Source: Diphasiastrum complanatum
Taxonomy: Eukaryota > Streptophyta > Lycopodiopsida > Lycopodiales > Lycopodiaceae
Assembly (NCBI GenBank): GCA_029204225.1
Contig: CM055102.1
Coordinates: 3,404,827 to 3,468,826 of the forward strand
Direction of reading: 5' to 3'
DNA: 64,000 nucleotides
Positions 54,750 through 64,000 of this stretch are shown piece by piece. Every line of letters begins with the position of its first letter. Within the stretch, counting starts at the first letter, position 1. The position numbers and the translations under genes were made by a program. The notes below the pieces were generated by a model. That model saw nothing but the letters and a program-made list of their open reading frames with translations. It had not been told where the DNA came from and ran no database searches.

Positions 54750-55980
54750 TTCAGATATTGACATTTTTTGAACACTCATTTTTAGCCAATGAGGTAGAAG
54801 ATCTGTCTTCTTCATCAAAGTCGACTGGCATATCGTCCTCAAAATCTACATCCAATGTTGATAAAAAAAACCTTATAAGTCAATTTTTCTCTGTTGCTGA
54901 TGAGTTGAGGACGATGGTTGTCTCTTTAGTCCATGTCATTCTTTCAATATGGCTTTAGTTGACTTCCATAGATGATTGGTCATTGTTAACTCAAAATTAA
55001 AAGCCAAAATATTTGCATCTTGTAAATTCAAATCATCAACCCTCAGTTGGTTCTTTGGCAATCGTTTTCTCTTGCCCTTTGGATCTACTTGCAACATTTC
55101 AAATTAGTACCTTCCCAAAAAGCATTCGTTGAAGTGGTGTGCAACCAATGGACACATACTAATTTTGTCTTTGCTATTTTGAATGAAACCAAGCACTTTG
55201 GCAATCCAAAATGGATGTCCTTCATTGTTTTTTTAAGCCAGAACTGCAACAAGGCTTCCAATTTGGATTTCAGATCACCGCAAAATTTCGTTTTTGCAGT
55301 TTTTACACTTTGCCTATTCTTCCTTGAGCCCACATAAATTTCACGTTCCTCACCTTGCACAAGCTGCAAGAAATCAGTATCCTGAGGAAGATTTGAAGGT
55401 TCCACAATTGTAGTTGAAGTTTCTAGTTTATGAGGCCGATGAAATCCTTCAGTTGTTGATGCGTCTTCGAGAATAAGCAAACTGATTTTTTGTTCCTTGA
55501 AAAAGTCCATCCACCAATGTTGATCAAACTCATCAAAAAATTGATAAGATGCTCGAATACTTGATTCCAAAAAAATTAATGAGGCAAATGGATCAACCTC
55601 ATGATGCTCTCTTGTGCTTTTTGTTCTTCTAGCATGGACTTCAAGGGAGACAGCGTAGGAAGCTTGATTTGACCCGATGGTATATTGAGCAAAAATCGTA
55701 CTCCTTCAAGAGATAGCCATGAAATTGAACTAAAAAATTGTTTGCCCCATAGCAATGTGATGTCAGTTCATTACATTTGATTTTCAACTGGTTTTGAAAG
55801 CTAATGTCATTAATAGTAACAACATAATGATCTGTTTCATTGGACGCATTAATATATTCATGAAAATCATATGTGTGTCTAATTAACGACACATTTGGCT
55901 TTGGCACGTATGATTCTTCAACAATGCTTTGAAACGAGTTCTTTATTTTTATTTTTTCCAACAAGACAGATAACACGTCG
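54750..55980 (-). pseudogene. Unknown decayed protein gene
   Basis: From 55,976 the minus strand reads about 110 codons (MLSVLLEKIKIKNSFQSIV, VSLIRHTYDFHEYINAS, NNFLVQFHGYLLKEYDF). After one frame change near 55,700 it continues AQYTIGSNQASYAVSLEVHA and EVDPFASLIFLESSIRASYQ. HWWMDFFKEQKISLLILED and GEEREIYVGSRKNRQSVKTA follow, as far as 55,085. Further open sequence to about 54,760 ends in an acidic FEDDMPVDFDEEDRSS region. Total about 400 codons with one or two frameshifts. Composition is clearly coding, but I recognise no family. It could be a transposon-encoded protein or a lineage-specific host gene. Confidence 0.5.
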
Positions 55981-56320
55981 GCGTACTATGTCTGGAAGCT
56001 GCAAAAAAAAATTCTCATTTCATATAGCACGTCGGCGTCATATCTTTAAAAACTACAAAAAAAAAAAAATTGTTTTACTTAGCACGTCAGCTTACTATAT
56101 TTGGAGGTTGAAATAAATATTCTGAAATAACGATTTAACTCAAAATTTGGTTCTCAAATGTGGTAAAATAGCTTTTCTATTTTATAATTTACCTGGCTAG
56201 CACATTGGCATGCTAGCCAAACAGCTCCAAAAAGATATTTATTTTTTCAAAAAGTTCTTCAAAAAAACTTCATTTTTTTGAAATAAAAAATTTGTAGGCT
56301 AGCACGCCGGCATGCTAACT
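55972..56320. repeat. Repeat array with AGCACGTCGGCGTA motif
   Basis: The motif recurs at 55,972, 56,026, 56,081, 56,199 and 56,300, i.e. at intervals of about 54, 55, 118 and 101, roughly multiples of 54. Later copies become the palindromic AGCACGCCGGCATGCT. Confidence 0.75.
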
Positions 56321-56519
56321 TTTACAACTTGAGATGATATTTTTTACTTTTTATTCTTTTTAAAAGTCTTTTTCTATGCTCAACATAGTATAATAAGGAT
56401 TAAATATATTTATGTAGTCATTTTGAATTTGAAATTTTTTAAATACATTAAAATTAATTATTTATGCTATGCTGAGCATAGCATAAAAATATCATTATGT
56501 TATGCTTAACTTATAAGAA

Positions 56520-56821
56520 AAGTCTAGTCTCCTTTCAATCATATGTTGAGAATAGCAAGTCCTTCTGTTTTGCATAGATTCGTTATGCTCAACATAGGAA
56601 CCTCTCTTCCTCTTGCCCGCATTCTATGTTAAGCATAGCATTTCTTCAGACTCCACAAGTTTATGTTATGCTTAGCATAGAATACCCGCTTCCTCTCGTT
56701 CGAGTTCCATGTTGAGCATAGCATCTCTTTAGACTCCACGAGGTTATGTTATGCTCAACATAAGATACCCTCTTTCACTCGTTGGTGTTCTATGCTAAGC
56801 ATAGTGTCTCTCCAGACTGTT
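56520..56821. repeat. Tandem array of about 83-bp units carrying paired palindromes
   Basis: Four units start near 56,520, 56,602, 56,686 and 56,768. Each holds two near-palindromes of the type ATG(T/C)T(A/G/C)AGCATAG and TATG(C)T(C/T)A(A/G)CATA, about 40 bp apart, separated by a conserved AGACTCCAC(A/G)A(G) block. Related palindromes appear at 56,375-56,510 and one near 14,030. Confidence 0.88.
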
Positions 56822-56829
56822 GAATTTCA

Positions 56830-57840
56830 CACGCGTGAGAGTGTCACAAAGTATGTCATTGATCTCCTAAGACTTTGTGATTGCGCATAGATCACACATA
56901 GATTGAAAACCAAGATCTATTCCATAAATCTAAGGCAAGACACATTACTTCATGCATAAATCAACCATACAAATACTTTCACGTGTGTGGAGACTTGTAC
57001 CGTCATGTACTTCTATGTCTAGTACATTAGTGTCTATCAATGCCTTAAAAGATCCATTGTAAGCTTTGTAGGCCCAAAAGGAACTATTAGCCTTAAGAAC
57101 AAGGCGGTTCCCTCTTTAGGCCCTCAAAGTGATTAATAAGGATAATAGGCCACTAAGGGCCCAATGTAGGCTAAATAATACTTAACAAGGGCTAACTATC
57201 CTTCAAGATAGTTATGTTTAGTTGAGTTAAGGGACTTGTCTATAAGTAGGCAAGAGACATCACTTTTGGAATCTTTTGACTCATTTGCAATTGAGAGAAC
57301 TAGGAGCTCCATCTCCTCTTCCTCCTTTGTGAATGTGAGCCTTGGGATCTTGATCTTGCTAGGTCTCATGTGCCCCATCACATGAATTCATGTACTCCTC
57401 ACCCTCTATTATGGAATCCATCTCCTCTTGTGCTTCACTTTGATGTGAGCTTTGTGGTAGCTTGTGGTTATTCTTCATCTTTGGTTCTCTTCAACATAGG
57501 TGTGGTGGTTGCCTCCTTGTTCTAGCTTGTTTGGCTTGGATTGAGAGGTATGGCACATGACATGTACTACAACAAAGTAAGAAATTAACTGGAAAGATGA
57601 TATATAAAAATAATCAAATCCAAGAAAAGTTAGTAATAAGTGTATTCCACAAAAGAAATCACTCTATTACACACAGGACTTTCCCTTCAAATATTTTCAA
57701 CCTGAGTGACAGAAACTACCCTTCTATCGAAATCCATTTATGCAAAAAGAGATATTCTAGGTTTAAAAAATTGAAACACTTTAACTCTAGAATTTATCTG
57801 AATTCCAAGTCCATTCCCACAAGTAGTAATTTATATGACA
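56830..57840. other. Possible LTR-like spacer
   Basis: From 56,819 (TGTTGAATTTCACACGCGTG) the sequence has LTR-like composition with a TATAAGTAGG box near 57,240, but no end, PBS or duplication was found. Confidence 0.3.
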
Positions 57841-57844
57841 TAAC

Positions 57845-58760
57845 AATCTTTCAGAAGAATAACTTCATGGTAGAAAGAATTCATATAAACTAGTCTGATG
57901 TCTTATATTCGAGAAATTACTAAGAAGTAAAGGATTATTAAAAAAAAATGAGAAATAGTTTTGAGGGCCTCTGATTTTGTAAATAATGAGATAACACATT
58001 GGGATCTAGATTAAACCTCGAAATTTTCCAAAATACCCCACATTTGATCGAATGGTTTTTTTTTTTCCCATATCGCGACTAGGTACTAAAACACACCATT
58101 GAACATCAAATTTTTACAGTCCTAGAATTTCTTTTCCAAAATTACTGATGTCCCATACCATCAGCTTTTCCTTTCAGAAAACCCTTAACTGCCTTATCTG
58201 ATATTCTAGAGATCCGTTGATCATCTAGTTGTCCTATAATCCATATAGGATAATTATATCTTGTTCCCATAAACTGGAGAATCCATTTATTTGGATGACT
58301 GGTTCAGATGGATACCACAATCCACACCTGATCTTGTGATCTAAACAAAAGAATTAACATGGTTCAATATTTCAGACGCTTTCTAATTAATGATAAGCTT
58401 CGAATCCCCCTAGATCCAAGAGCACTAGCTCTAGGGATAAACTTCTATTAAATAACAGATTCAATGTAATCCATGTATCAAATTCTTCTTCTAACATCAC
58501 AATTGCCATCCAAAACTGCGGATAACTCAATGGTCACAAAAATATCAGATATTAATTCAACTAAATGAATTTAATCTAGGAAATTAATATCCGGTAGTCA
58601 ACAATTATTTACAAGGATTATCGAGATCCTAACTACAAAATACGTTTCCTGAATCACACTTACTACCATTGATGTCCACTCTTCTTCCTCCATAGAATTT
58701 TCAGTTCCTTAAAAATCTATTTCAACTAAGGTATCAAGAAGATGTAGCAACATTAGTAAA
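57845..58760 (+). repeat. Dispersed repeat, copy 2
   Basis: Collinear with 14,790-15,700 in the same orientation. The shared TTTACAGTCCTAGAATTT block occurs at about 58,113 here. Confidence 0.65.
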
Positions 58761-58769
58761 TGTTTAAAC

Positions 58770-60180
58770 TAATCACTATAGAAAAAAAAATCTGAAACAA
58801 TTTCATTTCTATCCTATACTTGGGCTGAATAATTGATATACCGAAAAATCACCTACTAGTATAAAAACACTACTAGTCTGATCTTTTGGACATAATCACC
58901 ATAGGATTTAACTGGAAATGAGATCAGTTTTTTATTAATTCCTATTATTATGACTTTTCCAATAAAACTGGACTGTTATTCCATTATTGACTGGTCAGGC
59001 ATTACTCCATTAATATTGATGAAAACTATCCAAATTCAGAATATGAAATCACATGGATGGAAATCCTACAATAGGATTTTAGTAACTCTTAAACTGTATC
59101 CAACAAAATTTTACTGTTCGGAGAAAGAGTTTTGTCACCTCCCATCATATCTGGTCATTTCATATTGTTTTGACAATTTTATATTCAATATTCACGAGTA
59201 TCATGCCCAAACGTTCACTTGATCCATTTCCAACGATCAATATCGATTAGAAATATCTCGGACAAGTAACAAATTTCAAATTTTTAACCAAGTTCGCAAA
59301 TCACAAAGAAATTAAAATTTAAACTTTTGATCTGGGAGAAATTCAGCTTCCAAAGTTTAGTCACCATCAAGTCAACTATAAATAGATCACATCTCTTCAT
59401 GCAATCCTCTTGTCTATATTCGTCACACAGACATGCAATACTCCATATGTCTCAATTAGAGTGTTTGGGTCCTCTCAAGGTAATTAGTCACAAACAGGTC
59501 TCAACATGGAATTAAGTCTCGGCGTGACCAATAATTGCGAGTACTGGAGGGCCGGTTTACCATATTAGGACTATTCCAGGTCCTTAACCAAATATGGCCA
59601 TAACAGAATCCTATCAAGAAAACTCAAGTAGAGAGATAAAACCAATTTGATTGAAAATAGTGTAGAAATCTCATAACTCCAAAAACTTCCAATACAAGTA
59701 GATTGATCTCCTATATGTAGCTACTCGAGGTAGAGGGGAGTGTAAGATGATTGGACCCCTTCTTTACCTCCTCAAAATCCTATTGGTTGAGTGACATATG
59801 AGGCCTTAATCTTGATTAAACCATTTTGAGAGATTCTAGCTTTTTGATTGGTGACTAGCTCTCATGACAACACATGGAGATGTGTCACTCACCAAATCTA
59901 ATCATGACAAATGTAAGTAGCCTAACCTAACTCGAGCTACATCACTTTTGACTTTTGGCTTAATTATGACTTGACATGTGTATAATCCTATTTTGTCTCT
60001 AATGCCAAATTTGGCCAAATCACCTACTTACACTTGGGTAGATGTCTCTAAACTTTATGTACCCCTAACTCAACCTGACTAAGCTATTTTTGAATTTGTT
60101 TCCCTCAAAAACTAGCAAAGTCATTGGATAAAGTTTAGAACATAAAGACACATGCAATCAAAACCAAAACAATCAAGGAG
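58770..60180. other. Spacer, possibly the rest of the dispersed repeat
   Basis: AT-rich, no coding motif recognised. Confidence 0.35.
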
Positions 60181-60975
60181 CTTGTGAAACTTGTTGAGTG
60201 GATCCTTTGGTATACATGTGAAGTGAAGATCAGCCAAGGGACCCTCCATAGTAGCAACCTCACCATATCCATGATAAGACTTCTTTGGTATAAATCACTT
60301 GCCATCTTCTTTGATGATCATTTACCAATTTGGCACCATATCTTTGTATTTCCTCCATGTTTAATAATGATCTTTGACTTGAAAGATCCACTTGCATGAA
60401 TATGGCTTCACCATACAGTGAGAAATCCGAGGCTTTTATGCCTCATAAAGATCATAAAATGAGCAAATGTGATGATTATGAAGATTATGCAATTGATGAG
60501 AAGTAGACCTCCTTGGCAATAACTCTCCATTAGCCTTACCATCTTGGAACATAGGTTGAGGTAGATCACTTGTCTTCTCCTCCTTGAGATGATCCAAGCT
60601 CCTCTTGGCCACAATTCCACAAGGATTAACATCAATCTTGAAAAGACTACCACATCTAGTCCCACTTGCTACCACATCACCATCCTTCTTCTTGAAACAA
60701 TTAGAAGCAAAATGTCCATTCTTATCACAAAGGAAGCACTTCTTGTTGGATTTGCAACTTGTTGATATTTGTGATGACTCCTCATCACTCTCCTCCTTTG
60801 ACTTGTCCTTGTTGATGTTGCTATTTGCCCCTTCCTCTTGGCTTGTCCTTTGTGAAGTAAGCTTTCACCTTCCCATCACCCAATGTGTTCTTTTCATAGA
60901 TGGATTTCAATATGTCCCAAGCCTCCTTGGATGAAGTGCCTAAGACATCTCCCACAACACTTCATTGGAAACAAG
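60180..60975 (-). pseudogene. Ty1/copia gag-pol remnant
   Basis: The minus strand reads TSSKEAWDILKSIYEKNTLG (about 60,900-60,960, gag), then the zinc knuckle CFLCDKNGHFASNC (about 60,700-60,750). It runs almost directly into VVASGTRCGSLFKID (about 60,625-60,670), the segment that normally lies after protease. The protease is deleted. Lower down (about 60,350-60,410) SCKWIFQVK resembles the start of copia RT. The gag end at 60,975 is cut by the LTR-like sequence that starts there. Confidence 0.7.
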
Positions 60976-62075
60976 TGTTGGATTATTCTCCTTCCTACTA
61001 ATCGACTAGTCGGTTTTTAATCTTCATCCAACTATTTATTCGAAGACAACACAACAGTGGCGCCCTTGCTGGGGAGCGCCACACACTCGTCTCACCGCAT
61101 AGCACTGTGGGAATTATCACTCCAACTCATCAGAATTCGAATCTCTAGAATTCGAGTCATCAGAACACAAATCATTCAAGTTCGTCTTGAGCACTAGTAC
61201 ACTATGTAAATATACACACACACTCTCTATGACAACTTTGTATTCTTACTCTCTGAAGATGAACATATGTGCAATAATCAACTAGAGCAGAAGCGGGATC
61301 GACGATGAACTCCTTGAGTTCGAGATCTTTGACTACATCCTCTTCAATCACCTACGAACTCAAAGTCTTCGGATTCGAGATCCACATCATCCACACTGCC
61401 CTGTCCAAATGCAGACCGTGTCACAGTTCACTTTAGCACTTTTCAGTAACTGCACTATTTTAGGCTCGTTGCCCACACAGTCATTGTAACTTCTTTATGT
61501 ATATATACATAACGGCAACTCACGTAAATGATGATGAGATAATCTGTGATGAACACATGCAAGTGGAGAAGAGTGAATTAGAGTTCCTACGCAACTCGAT
61601 TGTGTCTTAATTATCTGATTACATAGGATCAGAGATCTTAGAGAGACTGAAAGCATTCAGAAAATAGAGATAGTTATTCAATCTGTATCTAGACAAGTAA
61701 GATCACTGCACACAGTGCACCATTATTGTGAACCATTTTTGGGCATAGGATTGTGATCTGATCGTTGTATTCACAACGACTTAATTCAGATTCTCTATTC
61801 TTCTTATGTGTATTGCACTACAAAATCTTTTTGATAATTTTCTTTCTCTGTTGACACTCACTCAATTCGAAATGTCTAATCTCAAAGGAAGCGTGGTTGT
61901 CTCAGAAGCCTAATTCTTCGCTCCCTTCATGGTTGTCTCTGACACCTACTAAGACATTTCTCCATTCGATCTAAGTTAATGTTGTTGTTAAAGTTTGGTA
62001 AAGATCTTGTAAATTTTTCTATGTTGGAGTTGTGCTTTCTATTTTTCACCTAATCTACTCGAGAGCACCCCAACA
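60976..62075 (+). mobile_element. Copia LTR, 5' limit ambiguous
   Basis: The right end is firm: ACCCCAACA at 62,067-62,075, three bases before a PBS. The left end could be TGTTGG at 60,976, which mirrors CCAACA, or TGTGGGAATTATC at 61,106. Near 61,053 TGGCGCCCTTGCTGGGGA resembles a gypsy-type PBS, which favours a composite: a short gypsy LTR end (60,976-61,051) followed by a copia LTR from 61,106. Confidence 0.6.
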
Positions 62076-62078
62076 GAG

Positions 62079-62089
62079 TGGTATCAGAG
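62079..62089 (+). other. Primer-binding site
   Basis: TGGTATCAGAG, three bases after the LTR end. Confidence 0.85.
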
Positions 62090-62149
62090 GCAACGTTCCA
62101 AACTATTGTTAGTATTCGAAATTGTTTAATGTACTTAGATCATTCATCA

Positions 62150-62900
62150 TGGAAGGAACATCTTCAAAAATCTGCTTGATCAACAAGTTCGACGGTGATG
62201 ACTTCCACATGTAAAAGTTCAAGATGAAGATGATACTCACAAAAAAAGAACTCTGGGGATACGTCCATGGTTCAGTAGCCAGACCGGCTGAACCTGACAT
62301 GCTAACCACTTGGGAAGCCAAGGATGGCAAAGCTCTTGCCATTGTATCTTTGAATCTCAAAGATTCGCAAATAGCTCATGCAGCTAATTGTTCCAGCTCC
62401 AAAAAATCATGGGACATTCTTACTGGTCTGTACGAGACAACAGATGTTTTGACTCGCCTCTTCTTGAGGAAGACATTTCTATCACTCAAGATGAGTGAAG
62501 GGACCTCAGTCACTAATGATCTAAACAAATTCAAACAGCTACTCAATCAATTAGTTGCAGTAGATTTGCCAGTGTCAAACAAAGATGCTAACATGTCTCT
62601 TCTGTCTAGTCTTCCTCCCTCTTATGACAATTTAGTACTGCTACTCAGTAATACTCCTAACTTGTCTCTGCAAAAGGTGACAGCAAGTTTATTGCTGGAA
62701 GAAGTAAGAAGAAAAAGCTTATCCACGTCGAATACGAATACAGTCGCTCTTTATTTGAATAAGCAACAGCTCTCGAAGAAGAAATCTTCGAAGGACAACA
62801 AGACAAAAGCTGAGTAAACTGATTCAGACCAGCAATCACAATAGCACAATCGACAACATCAAAAGCCTAAGACCAGACTCTTCTGTAAGTATTGTAAGAG
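62150..62900 (+). pseudogene. Ty1/copia gag with an early stop
   Basis: ATG at 62,150 reads MEGTSSKICLINKFDGDDFH, then TAA where the conserved Trp of W.FKM is expected. It then stays open to 62,817: ILTKKELWGYVHGS, SSKKSWDILTGLYETTD, FLRKTFLSLKMSEGTSV and PPSYDNLVLLLS. After the stop a CKYCKR half-knuckle follows near 62,885, then similarity ends. The position after LTR and PBS is as expected. No pol follows within the window. Confidence 0.88.
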
Positions 62901-62909
62901 AACCAACTA

Positions 62910-63595
62910 TTGGTTGATTCTGACAAATCTCCAAGATGCTCGGCCAGAGCTACTCAAGAGCATCTCTCACCTTAGATCGAGGAGGTCTCTGAGAAGACGA
63001 GACGAACGAAGATTGAGAACCAAGAAATGCTAGCTAGGAATGACAAGCAAGAACTGTGTAAGCCTCATGGTGAATCCCGGAAGATGGAATGACCATGTAG
63101 GAACTAGTATTTCTAGGCAAAGTAATAAATGCATGTAGACCTCTCTTGAAGAAAGTAGAGTGAGCCACCTTTTGATGGTGACCTCTAGTGGAGAGCATTA
63201 TTCCACTTGTAATTTGTGTAATGTGGAAATGCCATTAGGATGCCACCTAAGGAGCTCTCTTGCTTATTTAAGAGACTCCCTCTTTGAGAAGAGGAGCCTT
63301 TGTGAAATGTACCTACTCCATACTGAATTGAAAAGAGCCTCCACGAGTTTTGGTGCATCCATTGAGCTCCTTGATCATGCTTGTTTCTTGAGTGATGCAT
63401 TCATGATCTTGCCCTTCCCTCCTTTGTGTGTGGTTGTGGATAGTAGAGTATATTAGTTTTCCTGCTTTCCTAGAGTGGATTAGATTTCAATTCTTGTTTG
63501 TGGATTCATGTAGGAATCAGCATTCAAGTAAACTAAATAGGCTGGGTTTGTGATGTAATTCTTGCATATCCTCTTACAACCATATTCTTGATGTT
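62910..63595. other. Spacer without recognised genes
   Basis: Similarity to copia ends abruptly. The open frame 63,160-63,456 has no family features. Confidence 0.4.
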
Positions 63596-63599
63596 CTTG

Positions 63600-63649
63600 A
63601 GAAGTCCAAGAATCAAAAGACATGTTGGTTTTTTGATTCTTGGACTTCT
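63600..63649. repeat. Perfect 19-bp-arm hairpin
   Basis: AGAAGTCCAAGAATCAAAA (63,600-63,618) and its exact reverse complement (63,631-63,649) flank a 12-nt loop. Confidence 0.92.
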
Positions 63650-64000
63650 AAAATGCTGTAGAATAGCTTCTTGTTTCTCGTTTTGTGGATTTATGCAAGT
63701 ATAATAGTGTTTAGGATCTAATTTGTAACTCGTTTTGCAGGGTTTCAGTCATTGTTCAACGGATTTGCATGCTAATTTGATGATTGAATGTTTTGGCATG
63801 CATGATTGATTGATTGTGGTCGTTTATGCATGTGCTTCAGTGCAAGAGTGACAAACCTCCTGAGTGTCCTCTGACAGGCAGGACAATACTACAACATTAG
63901 TCAGTCTCCTCTGCCTGATATGGGCTCTGAAACAAGAAAGATAAACTTAAAAAGGACCCACCGTCTCTATTGACAGCAGGCAGAACAAGACACAAAGTTG
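63650..64000. other. Spacer at the window edge
   Basis: No feature recognised. Confidence 0.4.

Noticed and set aside
1-64000. CRISPR arrays, rRNA and tRNA genes
   Set aside because: I looked for regularly spaced short repeats with unique spacers and for tRNA cloverleaf boxes or rRNA cores. The regular arrays present are plant-type tandem repeats, and nothing convincing was found for RNA genes.

Overview
This is a nuclear window from a seed plant. It has one intact intron-containing plant gene, one decayed plant gene, and a background of old, broken, nested retrotransposons with plant-type primer-binding sites (TGGTATCAGAGC and variants). The sparse gene content, long AT-rich spacers and mixture of strongly diverged LTR elements are typical of a large gymnosperm-like genome. 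That taxonomic guess is inference only. There is no bacterial signature: no Shine-Dalgarno sites, operons or CRISPR arrays.

Layout. 0-3.6 kb: Ty1/copia RNase H remnant, a possible solo LTR and a degenerate tandem repeat. 3.9-6.3 kb (minus): decayed copy of an unusual DDE-transposase-like gene. 6.9-9.3 kb: copia gag/protease/integrase remnant (minus) and a copia LTR with PBS (plus). 10.4-13.4 kb: plant gene fragment and Ty3/gypsy pol remnant. 14.8-16 kb: dispersed repeat with a second copy at 57.8-58.8 kb. 17.2-18.9 kb: unrecognised pseudogene and copia gag remnant. 19.5-19.8 kb: long hairpin. 20.1-21.0 kb: SINA/SIAH-type E3 ligase pseudogene. 21.7-24.4 kb: LTR-element remnant and a small TIR element. 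25.6-29.5 kb: hairpin cluster and copia remnants. 29.756-35.791 kb: one complete-length copia element with both LTRs, a target-site duplication and broken pol. 36.9-37.7 kb: LINE fragment. 38.5 and 40.5-40.8 kb: strong hairpins. 42.77-46.68 kb: the intact DUF630/DUF632 gene (4 exons, 703 codons deduced). 47.1-48.1 kb: tandem repeats. 48.7-49.05 kb: copia gag fragment. 49.1-51.0 kb (plus): second copy of the unusual transposase-like gene, followed by an unrecognised ORF region to 52.7 kb. 54.75-55.98 kb: unknown decayed gene. 55.97-56.82 kb: palindromic tandem arrays. 60.2-62.9 kb: nested copia fragments.

The best candidate for something undescribed is the pair of homologous genes at 3.9-6.0 kb and 49.1-51.0 kb. 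Both carry, in the same order and at similar spacing, a KLDE aspartate, a DLKT aspartate followed 20 residues later by C-x2-C, and a QGMEKSH glutamate, and they share a late intron. Approximate D-D-E spacing (about 91 and 250 residues), the zinc-type C-x2-C and the local sequence around the glutamate recall RAG1/Transib-type transposases, which I know from animals rather than plants. Family assignment is inference; the homology between the two copies is read directly from the sequence.
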